The position numbers were made by a program, and so were the translations under genes. 64,000 nucleotides of DNA from Rachicladosporium sp. CCFEE 5018 (lineage: Eukaryota > Ascomycota > Dothideomycetes > Cladosporiales > Cladosporiaceae): positions 1,213,865 to 1,277,864 of the forward strand of contig KZ111144.1 in assembly GCA_002077045.2 (NCBI GenBank). The letters are read 5' to 3'. This document shows, piece by piece, positions 45,487 through 55,789 of this stretch; the stretch's first letter is position 1, and the number at the start of each line of letters is the position of its first letter. The notes under the pieces are model-generated. The model did not search any database, was not told where the DNA came from, and worked only from the letters and a program-made list of their open reading frames with translations.

Positions 45487-45758
45487 GCCTTGGACGTTAC
45501 TCCGCGACACCAAACCAGACACATCGGCGACGAGAAGCCGCGGACGTGACTCCGGGGCATCAAAGAAAACAAGCCGTGGACGTTACTCCAGGGCATCACT
45601 GAAAACAAGCCGTGGACGTTACTCCAGGGCATCAATGAAAACAAGCCGCGGAAGTTACTCCGGGGCATCAAAGAAAACAGCAAAGCAAAGCAAGCAAATA
45701 AGCCGTGGACGTTACTCCAGGGCATCAATGAAAAAAGCCGCGGAAGTTACTCCGGGGC
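45487..45758 (-). repeat. hairpin-repeat array 5 (six units plus one degenerate), 3' of the second GIY-YIG/zinc-finger gene
   Basis: Units start at 45537, 45573, 45609, 45645, 45702 and 45737, with a degenerate one at 45487. The variable pair runs C-G, T-A, T-A, C-G, T-A, C-G. This is the A' counterpart of array 1 but has one more unit and a different order of subtypes. The array ends 34 bp after the stop of the gene at 45793, the same distance as in block A. Confidence 0.9.
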
Positions 45759-45792
45759 AACAAAAGAGAACTCCACTCGCCACCACAAACTC

Positions 45793-47808
45793 CTACTTCC
45801 CGCCCTTGGTATGCCTCCGGTTGTCTTTGCCCAAGCCTTGGTGCTTGCTGCCCGAAACCATTCTCTTTCCCATCCAGTCGCCGTCCATGGTTGTCGTTGA
45901 CTCAGCTGGCATGGGACGAGAGGCTACGTTTGAGGGGATCTCGGTCAGGCGATTCAAGCGTGCCTGGCCGTTGATCTTGGTAGACGGAGCGGGCTCTGCG
46001 ACTTCGACGGAGTCATCTGCATCATCATCATCGTCCGGAGTACCTTCTTCAAACTTGAGCAAGCGGGCCTGGTGCGCAGCTGAGTCCAGATGACCTCTCA
46101 TCATATCACGATGATAGCTGTTGTTGCATGGCTTGCAGAAGACCATTTGCTTCTTTACGCGGTCGGGAACGTCGAGGTTGTGGGCCTTGAGGGCCGCAAT
46201 ATGTCCGGCAGAGCCCTCGTGCGCCGTCCCCTGCTGACCTGGCGTAGGCTGTTTGAACCACTGGTAGAGACAGCACACCGCACAGAATACCCATCGATTG
46301 GGATCTCGCTTGGCCTCCGGAAGGGACCATTGATGCCTCTGGGTATACCTGTGGCGGGATCTGCCAGTCTTGCGGATTATCGCCTTGCATTCCTTGCACT
46401 TCTCCGTTGCCCTTGCATTGGCCTTCTCTCGCTCCGCTGGGTCGGCAAGAGCATTGATGTGCCTCTCTCCGCCCTTATGCTTCTCTTTCCAGACCCTTGC
46501 AGTGACATAGCAGTCGCAGAGCTCACAATGGGTCATAGGCTGTGTCGCTGTGGCCGCCTTCATCATCTCCCGCTTCAAGGCGAGAGCGTCGTTGTAAGCC
46601 TTCTTGTTCTTGAAGACCCTGTCCGCAAAGAGCGCCTCAATTTGCGCCAAAGAAGGTTCGGAGACGATTTCACGCTTCTCCACCGGCTTGCGCTTCCTCT
46701 TCGGCTTGACAGCAGGAGCGGTGTCGGATTCTGCATCGGATTCTGCAGTTGCCGTCGCAAGAGCCGGAGCAGCTGCACGAGGTGTCGAGCTCGGACGAGG
46801 CGTAACAGCAATGCCAGGCTGTATCATACTGGCTGGAGCGGCGGAGAAGGGGGTCGGCGGGCCGTGGTATGCCATACAGACCGGCAAGCTCGCATTGCAT
46901 GGAGTCCAGTCTTTGACGAGCAGGTTGGGCAGATCACTGGGGCGAATATGCTTCGTAAGATTGACCTGCTTTGTGAACTGCCTGACGCGGCCTCCCGTGA
47001 ACACACCCAAGATCGAGATTAACACGCTTTCGAGAGCCTCCTGGAATTCTGGCTCCCCTTGTCGCTGGTTGATGGCGAGGTACGTAAACCTCGGAGGCGC
47101 TCTCATGTCAGCCTTGCTAATGTCCGTTTGGACATCGCAGCAGTTCTTGTACCAGAGCTTGACCTCGGCACTGTCCTTCTTCTGGCGATTTGCCAGGACT
47201 TGGTCGACATGCTGCCCGAGTCGAATCGACATGTCCCCGGACGATCCGACATAGGCGTTTGGTCCACAAGAGCCGAAGTAGGACCCGCTTATTGCTGTGT
47301 CGATGCGAGTCGTTCCAAGCTCCAGGAACTTCGCAATCGACCAGTCTCTCGACCCGATTAGCAATTTGACGGGGTCGGTGATAGAGTCGTACATCGACTC
47401 TGCTAACGCCTCGGCATCTTGTGCGGCGATGTATCGCTGATACTGGGCGTACATGACCTTTGGCCCTCTGGCCTTGGCTACCAGCTTCTCACAGGCGGCA
47501 AGAACGATCGCCCGAGTCTCCTTCCGCAGAGCTCTCTTCTCGCCTTTGCTCATGTCTTCCTGAGCAGCGGAGTACGGGAAGATTTCAGCTTTAAGCTCGT
47601 CGTCGAGCTCAGGATACTGATCAAGCGGTGCTCCGACAACGAACTCGACCTCGTCGGACTCTTCATCTTCCTCCTCATCTATACTTGGCACATTAAGACC
47701 AAGTGCCGTACGCTTCGGCGCAGGTCCAGTACCGCGACTCGGCGAGGCCCTACGCTTGCCATTGGAGGCTTTGGCGTTCGCTGCTCGGGACAAGGCGGAG
47801 GAAGACAT
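45793..47808 (-). CDS. GIY-YIG-like domain protein with four C2H2 zinc fingers (copy A')
   Basis: Intact 671-aa frame, paralogue of the gene at 2931-4940. It keeps the GSY...YVG pair, the following Arg and His, the Glu in the E-x-x-L-I context and all sixteen zinc ligands. Changes concentrate in residues 80-160 (LEAFTQ/LAES region) and in the linkers; two extra acidic residues lie in the stretch after the last finger. The adjacent non-coding DNA has diverged more and has indels, whereas this frame has only that one in-frame length change, which suggests purifying selection on the protein. The same caveats on nuclease activity apply as for copy A. Confidence 0.85.
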   Translation of the reverse strand: MSSSALSRAANAKASNGKRRASPSRGTGPAPKRTALGLNVPSIDEEEDEESDEVEFVVGAPLDQYPELDDELKAEIFPYSAAQEDMSKGEKRALRKETRAIVLAACEKLVAKARGPKVMYAQYQRYIAAQDAEALAESMYDSITDPVKLLIGSRDWSIAKFLELGTTRIDTAISGSYFGSCGPNAYVGSSGDMSIRLGQHVDQVLANRQKKDSAEVKLWYKNCCDVQTDISKADMRAPPRFTYLAINQRQGEPEFQEALESVLISILGVFTGGRVRQFTKQVNLTKHIRPSDLPNLLVKDWTPCNASLPVCMAYHGPPTPFSAAPASMIQPGIAVTPRPSSTPRAAAPALATATAESDAESDTAPAVKPKRKRKPVEKREIVSEPSLAQIEALFADRVFKNKKAYNDALALKREMMKAATATQPMTHCELCDCYVTARVWKEKHKGGERHINALADPAEREKANARATEKCKECKAIIRKTGRSRHRYTQRHQWSLPEAKRDPNRWVFCAVCCLYQWFKQPTPGQQGTAHEGSAGHIAALKAHNLDVPDRVKKQMVFCKPCNNSYHRDMMRGHLDSAAHQARLLKFEEGTPDDDDDADDSVEVAEPAPSTKINGQARLNRLTEIPSNVASRPMPAESTTTMDGDWMGKRMVSGSKHQGLGKDNRRHTKGGK

Positions 47809-50800
47809 CGTGCTATACTCGGGACGTTGGAGGTATGTACTTGTGGATGGTATTGATCGTAAATGGACTTGAGGGCACGATTGACAAGGAGCAGTTCGTA
47901 TAGTTCAACGCAGTATGGTAGGAGGAGGAAGAGATTCAATCTCCTACCTCCTCCCACCATGGTCCTCTCACGATGGCAGGCTCCAGCTCGACCCCGGACC
48001 CACATTTCCAACGAAGCGGTGTACAACATCACCTCAATGGCTCGCGCGATACGGACGTGTTGCTTGCCCAGGACACGCGTTTCTTCTATTCTATGAGTAC
48101 GAACTGACACTTACAGATATGCCATTGCATGTGCATGGGATCGCAAGTCGGCGTATGTCCATGGGACCTCGCGACGACCTCGCAGCATTGTCTTGCCAGG
48201 TAGAGCGACTTTACGCCCATCCTTCGATACAGCTTGATGTGTATTTGAACCGGGCATGTATTCTACACGAGCACGATCTGCGACTTGACGCATTGCGCGA
48301 ACAATGTAGATCTGTTCACTGTCCTGGTGGTGACATAGCGGGGATCTTGAAGACCTCAGACGGCAGTCATGACCAGACGGACCCACCTTCCTTGCGAGTC
48401 CAGAACACACATTCATGTACACCCGCACGTCACGCACGAGACACCAATTGTAGACTATTGAGCATTTGTTTGTGTTGTGTGATAGTAGCATTGGCTACAC
48501 TCTTGCTTAATTGACATTGTCATCAAAGACTCGGACATTCATTCATATCCTCGAGTGTTCGCCCGAACAAATGTGGAGACGAACCCCAGAAAACCCCAAA
48601 GTACGGACTTCGGGCCGTGTCGATCGACCAATCTTCGCGCGACTTTGCCACTGCTGTAGCTCGCGTACCTTGCATTAGCGTGATCTCAGAACCTATTCTC
48701 GACGTCGCTCCTTCCTTATCTCGAGTCTCGTTCGGACCCACCCCCGAGCTGCAGAACCACACTGGCGCGTGGATCGTCACTACACGGACAATCAACCCAT
48801 TGCGATTGGGATTGTATGATAAGCCCGTCTTGTAATTCACAAAGGCCTTGCAGCTGTGTTCATACTTGACACTTCGTGCACGGAATCGCGTGTCCATCCG
48901 ATCTGATCTACCCTCATCGTTCACCCGCGTCTACACCTCCGCCACGATCGCTCCTGGAGCGTGCCAAGTGTCATATGTAACAGTCCAACCTTTTGCAACT
49001 CACCAGGTCTCCCAGTATTTCGTTGCGTCCCGTTTCAGCCTCTCCCACGATCGACTTTGTGCGTCCGAATAAAGCTACAGACTGACATGTTTCGTCTACC
49101 TCGAAGCACATATCGATCAGTCTTTGGCCGCCCACCTTGCGCCGCTCCATATCTGCAGCTTGACCTTTGTTCGCGACAAAGGCATCACGAGCTCTACTCG
49201 CAGACCTCTATGTCCACTGGAGCACTTTGGAGTCTTCCGTGAGCGTGCAAGTCTGCATCCTGTCGCGGATTTGGCGTGCAGGCCACGAAACGACGGGCAG
49301 CAAGACAATTACCTACCCAGGTAGTGCTTATTGAGGTAGAAGAATGTCAGTGTCACAATACGTCCAGTAAATCAAGGCCACTTGGGATGGATGGGAAGAT
49401 TCTGCTGCATGGAGGTCAAGGGCTGCGAGTTGCCAGTCTACAGTGCCTTTCAGCCAATTTAACGAGACGCGACGCATCCTCGCTGAAACGCTGAGCTTGA
49501 CGGATTGAATACTGGCTGGCAAGGGGGGTCATGGCCACGCCGACGCTTCTCCGCTCAACAACCGGAGGCTTAGGATCCGAATCAAGGCGACCGTCCTGCT
49601 TCGCCATTCCACGGGTGGGCTTGGGCAACTCTGCGCGGGACAACTAGGTTCGAAGAGACTGTTACGGTCCAGCGGACAGGCTGGGTTCGGCACATAGACT
49701 TTCGAGCAGAGACTGCGCTATCAACTCACTCTCTCCTCACCTGCCCTCAGACACCTGCCTCGACAGACCCGCTTGAGAAACACGACGCAACGAGACGTCG
49801 TGCGGAGGCAGCGGAGCAGACGGAATGGCAGGCGCGCTGTGGACAAGACAAGTCCAAGTCCCGGTAGGCCACCAGGTCTTTGCGACTGACACTCTCCGGT
49901 CTTGCGCTCGCGACACTGAACAGCAGCTGAGCGAGACTTCGCTAGGTGCTATCACTGCTACTTTCAAGCGCATCACGCCGTCAGCAGTCGGTAGTAGCGA
50001 CCCATAGAGCACGCCTTGTACTGCCACAATGACTGAACTGCGATGTGCCAACACTATTGTATCCTTTCGGGCTCATCTCGAGTCGCGGGCATCTCGCAAT
50101 TCCACACTCTAATGTCTCGGATCACCAGCATTTGGTGGCCAGTCTCGCGTTGAACCTTCCCACAATCGATGTCTCGCTAAGCCACCGCGTACAGTCGCCT
50201 TGTTCTAGTTTTGTATCTCGCTACATACTCGCTGCCATTGTCGACCGCAACAACCGAGTCTCAGAGGGTCAGAGTAGATGCTTTCGATCGGTCTCGGACC
50301 CTTAGCACAGTCGCCCACCCGAAGTGCAATGTGACTGATTCTCGCTGTATATGACATTGACGACCCCATTCACGGGCACTTTACGTACTCGCCAGGCATT
50401 CGAATGCCTTTGTTCATGCTTCCCAGAGTGCACACGTGGTGGTGCCGATCGAGCGCTGCTTAGCGGCACGGGACTCGTCTACTGGATCAGATACCGCTAC
50501 ATTAACGAGGACTCATAGACTCATAGTCTGCCGACTTCGAGAACTGGAGGTAGTGAAGGCGGGAGGATTCTACCAGCGCGAAGAACACGATCACATACAG
50601 ACGGTATGATAGTCACCGCTCGAGTACGCATTCATCTATCTCTGATATACCCCCCCTTTCGCTCTGCTGCTCAAAACCGCTCCTTCAGGACCTCCAATCA
50701 GACAGCCACTGTGCTTCTCTCCTTCTCTCCCGGCCGGCTCGCCAACGCCGAGCACACCTCCATGCGGCACGCCAAGCGTCCATACTTCGCCATGCGGTGC

Positions 50801-50981
50801 TCGTTGTCGGCTTTGTCGCCAAGGGGAAGGTGGGCATCAGTGGCGAGACATCGCTGTTTACAAGCAGCACGAGGGAGCGAAGCTCAGGATACTGTACGAT
50901 TTCCTTCCCTGCCTCGCAGCGTTGCATTGGTGAGAGTGCTGATGATCGCGCAGTCGACGGTGTGCTGGCAGCAGCAAGTTA
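47809..50981. other. intergenic stretch, A' copy of about 4941-7718
   Basis: The first 150 bp, upstream of the start at 47808, are nearly identical to block A and presumably include the promoter. The remainder aligns with gaps. I see no frame conserved in both copies. Confidence 0.5.
48401..48514. other. 114-bp segment present in A' but absent from A
   Basis: Block A reads directly from CCTTGCAAGTC into CCAAAGACTCGG (about 5525-5545), while A' has about 114 extra bp between the matching flanks. The segment is AT-richer than its surroundings and contains TTTGTTTGTGTTGTGTG. No clear target-site duplication is visible. It may be an insertion in A' or a deletion in A. Confidence 0.5.
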
Positions 50982-51430
50982 TCACACTCCGCTGCTCGGT
51001 GTTGTAGCTCGATGTACGCCTATCCGTAGGGCGTATTGCAGCGACCATCCATCGCCGCTGTCGCCTATGTCGTAAGGACCAAACGTCCAGGCTACTGTAA
51101 TGTTGATGTTGTCATCGTCGGTGCAGTACCGACACAAAGTGCCACTCGTATCGTTCGTTTCCTCGTGCTTGCGTTCGACCCTCTCGCCATCACTGTTGTA
51201 CCCTGTGTAATAAGACTCCAGCGTAAGGTGGCGGTCCTCCAGGATCTCTTTCTTCATGAGCTTGCACACTGATCTCAGCGCGCTGAACACTGGCGTGATG
51301 GTGACATCGTCCTCGCTCTTGATGTGGTTCGTACGGCCCTCTAGACAGTAGCCGTAGATGTGGACTCTCAGCTCGGGCGGCAGAGCGTGTTCCGGCAGTG
51401 CTTAGGTCGGCCGGCTTGAGTGCTTGGCTG
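50982..51430 (-). pseudogene. disrupted copy of the LPPELR-motif gene (A')
   Basis: Paralogue of 7719-8237. The C-terminal half (LMKKEILEDR, SYYTGYNS, CRYCTDDDNINITVAWT) is in one frame. Small deletions around 51385-51400 push the LPPELR region out of frame relative to it, so no single product covers the block A protein. Confidence 0.5.
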
Positions 51431-51847
51431 CGAGACATCGAGAACTGCTTTGCGGCGGATACATAGGCTGGTGTGCTGGGCTACCGATCGAAGTAGTCGG
51501 ATGGCTCCATTCTGCTCCGAGATGTGGGCTCGCTGGCCTGATGATTGGAGCTCTATTCGATGCAAGCAGAATTCCCCATGCTGAGGATTCTGAACAGTCG
51601 TCGTCGATTTCATCGGAACAATCACGCTTTCCCGCTCGATCTCTGGACCTCTGGTAGGAATGCCACTGTCTTGTCGTACGCGGAAGTGACGTCCGGCCCA
51701 TCTGCAAGGTGCTCATGCGCAGAGCATTGGCTTGTGCTATTGTGATCGTAGGGCGAGGCAGTTGACGGTAGCCATGAATGCGCGTGCGAAGTGAACCTTC
51801 GATTCGAAAAGCTTGGCCAGAGCAAAATAGTGGACGGTGGCACGCCT

Positions 51848-53040
51848 CTACTGCGAATGATAACCACTCACGTATTCCGGATGATACCACGTGCCTTTAG
51901 CAAGGGTCTTGGTCTTGCCAGCCGGGCTTGCTGGATCCGTGCCGTGCAGGAAGGCACACAATGCGCGTATCATGAAGCGTCGCATGTCGCTCACGCGTAT
52001 CTCGGCGGGCGAGCTACCGCACAGATCGCAGGAGTATGTCATGTCTAGCGCCTTCTGCCGCTCCAGTCTTGGTATGAAGTCCACCGTCTTATCGTACGGG
52101 GTGGTGATCTCCTGCCCAGCCGCGAAGCTCGCAGAGGCATGTTTGTCCAGCGCCTTCTGCCGCTCGAGTCTTGGTATGAAGCCCACTGTCTTATCTTATG
52201 GGGTAGTGATCTCCGGCCCCGCGGCAATGTCTTCGAGCGCGAAGTACCTCCTTGTGCCGTTGTAATCGCAGTGGCGGCCAAGTGCGTTCAATCTGCATAA
52301 GTGATCGAACATAAAGGTCATGTTTTGTGCACCCATACTTCGGACTGCGGTGTAAGGGTTTGTGACTGCATAGCTATAGCTATAGAATGCGCACCGGAGC
52401 TTTGAGCAAATTCTGGAAATGACATTTGCCATGGCGCCGCACGTTGGGGTCTGCGGTGCTCACGTCTTTAAGGCTATCATATCCCTTCTTGTCGTCGTTG
52501 AGTTTGCTGTATGCCATGACAACATCGTGTTGCTTAATCTCCGCTATCGCCTGGCGGAGAGCATGATTAGATCGTCAATCAGTATGCACATGCCAGCCGG
52601 GATGGTCTGCAGCGCAAACAGTCCTTGGCCTTTCAGGCCATCGTCCCTGATCTCGAAGAGTCTCGCTGTGCTGCCTGGCGGAGAGCATGATGGGGTCCTC
52701 AATCAGTATGCACGTGCCAGCCGGGATGGTCTGCAGCGCAAACAGTCCTTGGCCTTTCAGGCCAGCGTCCCTGATCTCGAAGAGTCTCGCTGTGCTGCCT
52801 GGCGGAGAGCATGATTAGATCCTCAATCAGTATGCACGTGCCAGCCGGGATGGTCTGCAGCGTAAACAGTCCTTAGCCTTTCAGGCTAGCGTCCCTGATC
52901 TCGAAGAGTCTCGCTGTGCTGCCTGGCGGAGAGCATGATTGGATCCTCGATCAGGATGCATGTGCGTGCGGCGATGTCTTGAGCTGCAAAGACACCAGGA
53001 CCTCTGACGCTAGCACACTTGATCTTCACCAATCTCGTGA
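51848..53040 (-). pseudogene. decayed SET-domain gene with internally repeated modules (A')
   Basis: Minus-strand pieces include four tandem copies of a SET N-terminal module (GLKGQGLFALQTIPAGTCIL-type; 52.55-53.0 kb), two copies of the SET C-terminal/post-SET part (DIAAGPEITTPYDKT...IPRLERQKALD; 52.24-52.05 kb) and CDLCGSSPAEIRVSDMRRF at about 52.03-51.97 kb. A normal SET protein has one of each. Stops and frame changes occur between modules. It is therefore best read as a duplicated and decayed gene of the family also seen at 8306-9207 and 57923-58387. Confidence 0.6.
52553..52960 (-). repeat. tandem repeat of about 123 bp encoding the SET N-terminal motif
   Basis: The phrase TGGCGGAGAGCATGAT recurs at about 52553, 52678, 52801 and 52923, with units 122-125 bp apart and very similar to each other except for the last, which matches the block A module instead. 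Each unit encodes the same SET N-terminal strand pair on the minus strand. Near-identity of the first three units points to recent duplication. Confidence 0.8.
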
Positions 53041-53549
53041 TGCTGCCTAACAGAAGTTAGCGCCCTTATGGGTGGTGCAGAGGAAGGGTCTGACTTACTA
53101 CCTAGGTAGTCTTGTCTACAGGCGTCCGCTCAGGCTTCATACCGGACTTGAGGTCCTTGTTCCTTGCCTTCTTCCCCATGTCCGAAGCGTCTCAGCTCTG
53201 TGTCTGTTGGTGACTGCAGAAGCTACGAATGAAAAAGAACCTGTGCTCTCCTTCTCACCGCTCGCGGCTCTTCTTGCTTGACTCCCATGTTCCCAATGTC
53301 ACTACCATCGCGTCGCACCCGCCGTCAACATGACGCGATGAGCAATATCATGACTCAACAAACCATGCGTCGCTGCCGGATGCTACGGGCGCCAAGTGGA
53401 GCTGTATAAAGTAATCACTGTATGCACGGTTGTGCATTTGATGGGCTGGTCTACGGTATTCCTCAGCACACGAAGCAGTAAGGTATGTACGCGCACCAGG
53501 TGCTCCGCGCGGCAATGGCAAAGACTTCATACCTCTCGCGGCCCCTGAC

Positions 53550-53760
53550 CGGCGGAGGCTGCACAAGTCAAGCGCGCTGGCTGTCTTCGCGACAAACGAG
53601 CTGCTGGAACGCATCCTCAGCAACCTGGACGTCAAGAGCCTCTTTCGCGCTCAGCGCGTCGACCACACCTAGCATCGCCTCCTTGTCAACAGCAAGACGC
53701 TACGGCGACAGATGTACCTTCTTCCAGCTTGGCCAGTCGCACGGTACACTAGCGTGCGTC
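53550..53760 (+). pseudogene. F-box gene remnant
   Basis: One + frame reads FATNELLERILSNLDVKSLF followed by RAQRVDHT, a stop, then HRLLVNSKTLRRQMYLLPAW. The spacing matches an F-box (L-x-x-I-L-x-x-L-D-x-K-S-L) with the conserved segment after it. The TAG sits where relatives usually have a Trp- or Arg-containing stretch. Upstream residues are low complexity. Inactive unless the stop is spliced out; I see no suitable intron. Confidence 0.6.
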
Positions 53761-55789
53761 AAATATACTTCCCGTACAAGACTGTTCCACTGCTAGAGCG
53801 CATCTCAAAGAGGCCCTTGTTCAACCATGGATGCATGGGTGTACTTCGATCTCTGTCGGCCAAACGGTCTCATTACATCCACCAATGCGTGCCCGGCCGC
53901 AGACAACGTAACGTTGTCGCCTGGCAAGATCACCACAAATCAGTAGCCGGCTACAGTAGTCGAAGCCAAGCCGGGGACCTCGTTCGCAAAGATGTGCATC
54001 ACACAACCGCCCGTCACGGTTGTAACATCGTCTGGCAGATGAGTTGCTCACACAGGGAACACCGTCACCCTAAGGGCACCTGCACGTGCGAACACATCGA
54101 CCGTACCTGGTATCGCCCGCTGGGATGACAGCAAATTATCACCAACGGACTCTCTCCTTCGCAGCGGGACGTCTTGCAATCCCCACAGTTTTCACTGAAT
54201 GTAAGTGGCAATGGCGCAGCTTTTCGATCGCCGCGAAGACTCGACACCGTCATGATACTTAGTTAACAATGAGATATCGCGGTACAGGGATCGCACAAAT
54301 GTCACTTGCCGAGTATGCGCACTGTGAAAGACCTGTGCCTAGTTGAAGATGCTCGTGGATCTTGCGTGTAGAGATTGTGGCTGGCCAAGAGACCATGAGG
54401 ACAATGAGCTACCTAATATTTGCACGCTTGAATGCCTTGGGCCAGATGCATCTTCTTCTCCCACCCCGCGCAGAGAAGCAGCCACAGGCTCAGCTTGACC
54501 TGTTGGGCGCCGGCTCTCTTCCCAGGTCGCCCTGGCAAGCCTCGAACATGTCCACACGTCACTTCCGATCCATATCCCCGTCACGAGTGTCTTCATTGTT
54601 CTCCTTCGACAAGCATCCTTTGAACCTGCTTTCCTTGGTGCTCTTCGCTGTAGGCGTACCCTGCGAGCCATTGTCATCTATGCTAGGCACGCCCGACGCA
54701 TTCGGAGAAGGAAGCGCAAACGCTAGGAGTGCTGACGTTCTTCGACGTCAATATCTTACGTTTGTTGGATGATCGATGCGCAACGTTATGGCTGGGTGGC
54801 CTCGGCGGTGTTCTGGATATCAGTGAGATCTTTTCTGCACCCGCTACCGCCGGGCTCAATACAAAAATCCGGCGCGATTTCCAAAGCTGGGCACGTCGAC
54901 CTTACAAGCACAGCGCATCATTCTTGCAATTTGACTCTACCAGCCTTCGTCTCACGCGACAGACCTGCGAAGGAACTCAGCATGGTATGATCAACTTGGT
55001 GGTGCAGATGGAGCTGGACAACACTGAGGAGTTCACAACCCATGATTGTATGCGAATGCTCACCACCGATGGCGGGTTCCTACAGTGTGAACGCTTGCTC
55101 CCACGCATACGACATCATAGCGCTAGGAACGTCGTCCGTACCTGGACTGGCGCAGCACCAGCTGGCAGCGCTCCGAGTATGCATCCATGGCGACAACTAG
55201 CCGATGACATGAGACTGAGTCCACTATGATTCACTCTAGTATCGTGCTCTATGCTACAATCAGCCCGTGGGATCGACTGTCGGCTATGTCCTTAGTGATG
55301 CTCAGTCGATCCTCAACCACGAACATATCACCTCCCTTTCTTGCTTCTTCTGAAGTGTAAGGTACTCTCGACTGTGCTTCATCATTGCATGACGTTTCAT
55401 ACCAATCACCAAGCAGATGCTGCAAATGTAGTATCGGCATCAGCAGCGGAAGCGCCACCATTCTAATCAGTGGCAGCACCCCTTCAGGCGGACTCCGTAC
55501 CGATCGAAGCCTCGGCGCCATCAACATCCATCTGATGCCGTGACGACGAGGTGGAGATGCATGATACAGAAGTCGAGCACCTCATCAATTACTGGATCCG
55601 TGGCGCCGCACGATTCGCAGGTACGTGCGAGCTCAGTATCAATGTGTAGAACAACGACATGCCTGCGTCGGGCCCATGTTGCCGCAACAATCATAACAAG
55701 CTCAATCGCGCAATCAAGCGTGCACTCCGCTGGTATACTCGCCTTGTGCAGCGAGCACCTTTGCCGGCGCCAACCACTTCGTTCCTTGC
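53761..55789. other. stretch unique to A' with unrecognised frames
   Basis: The + frame 54729-55229 (166 codons) contains SASFLQFDSTSLRLTRQTCEG and is somewhat protein-like, but I do not recognise it, and no motif or splice context supports it. The rest shows no gene. Confidence 0.35.

Noticed and set aside
45249..45728. Open frame running through hairpin array 5 with repeated PWSNVHGLF/PRSNVRGLF peptides
   Set aside because: The peptide repeat is a by-product of the 22-nt units. Spacings in arrays 1, 2 and 3 are often not multiples of three, the frame differs between arrays, and there is no start context, so the arrays are not protein-coding.
2660..45758. Hairpin subtypes explained purely by CpG deamination or RIP
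   Set aside because: Both variable sites are CpG, so this was considered, but independent deamination should leave units with only one side changed, and none of the 28 units shows that. It remains possible that one double-mutant ancestor spread by copying.
54729..55229. 166-codon plus-strand frame in the A'-only segment
   Set aside because: Somewhat protein-like, but unrecognised and surrounded by pseudogene debris; not strong enough for a gene call.
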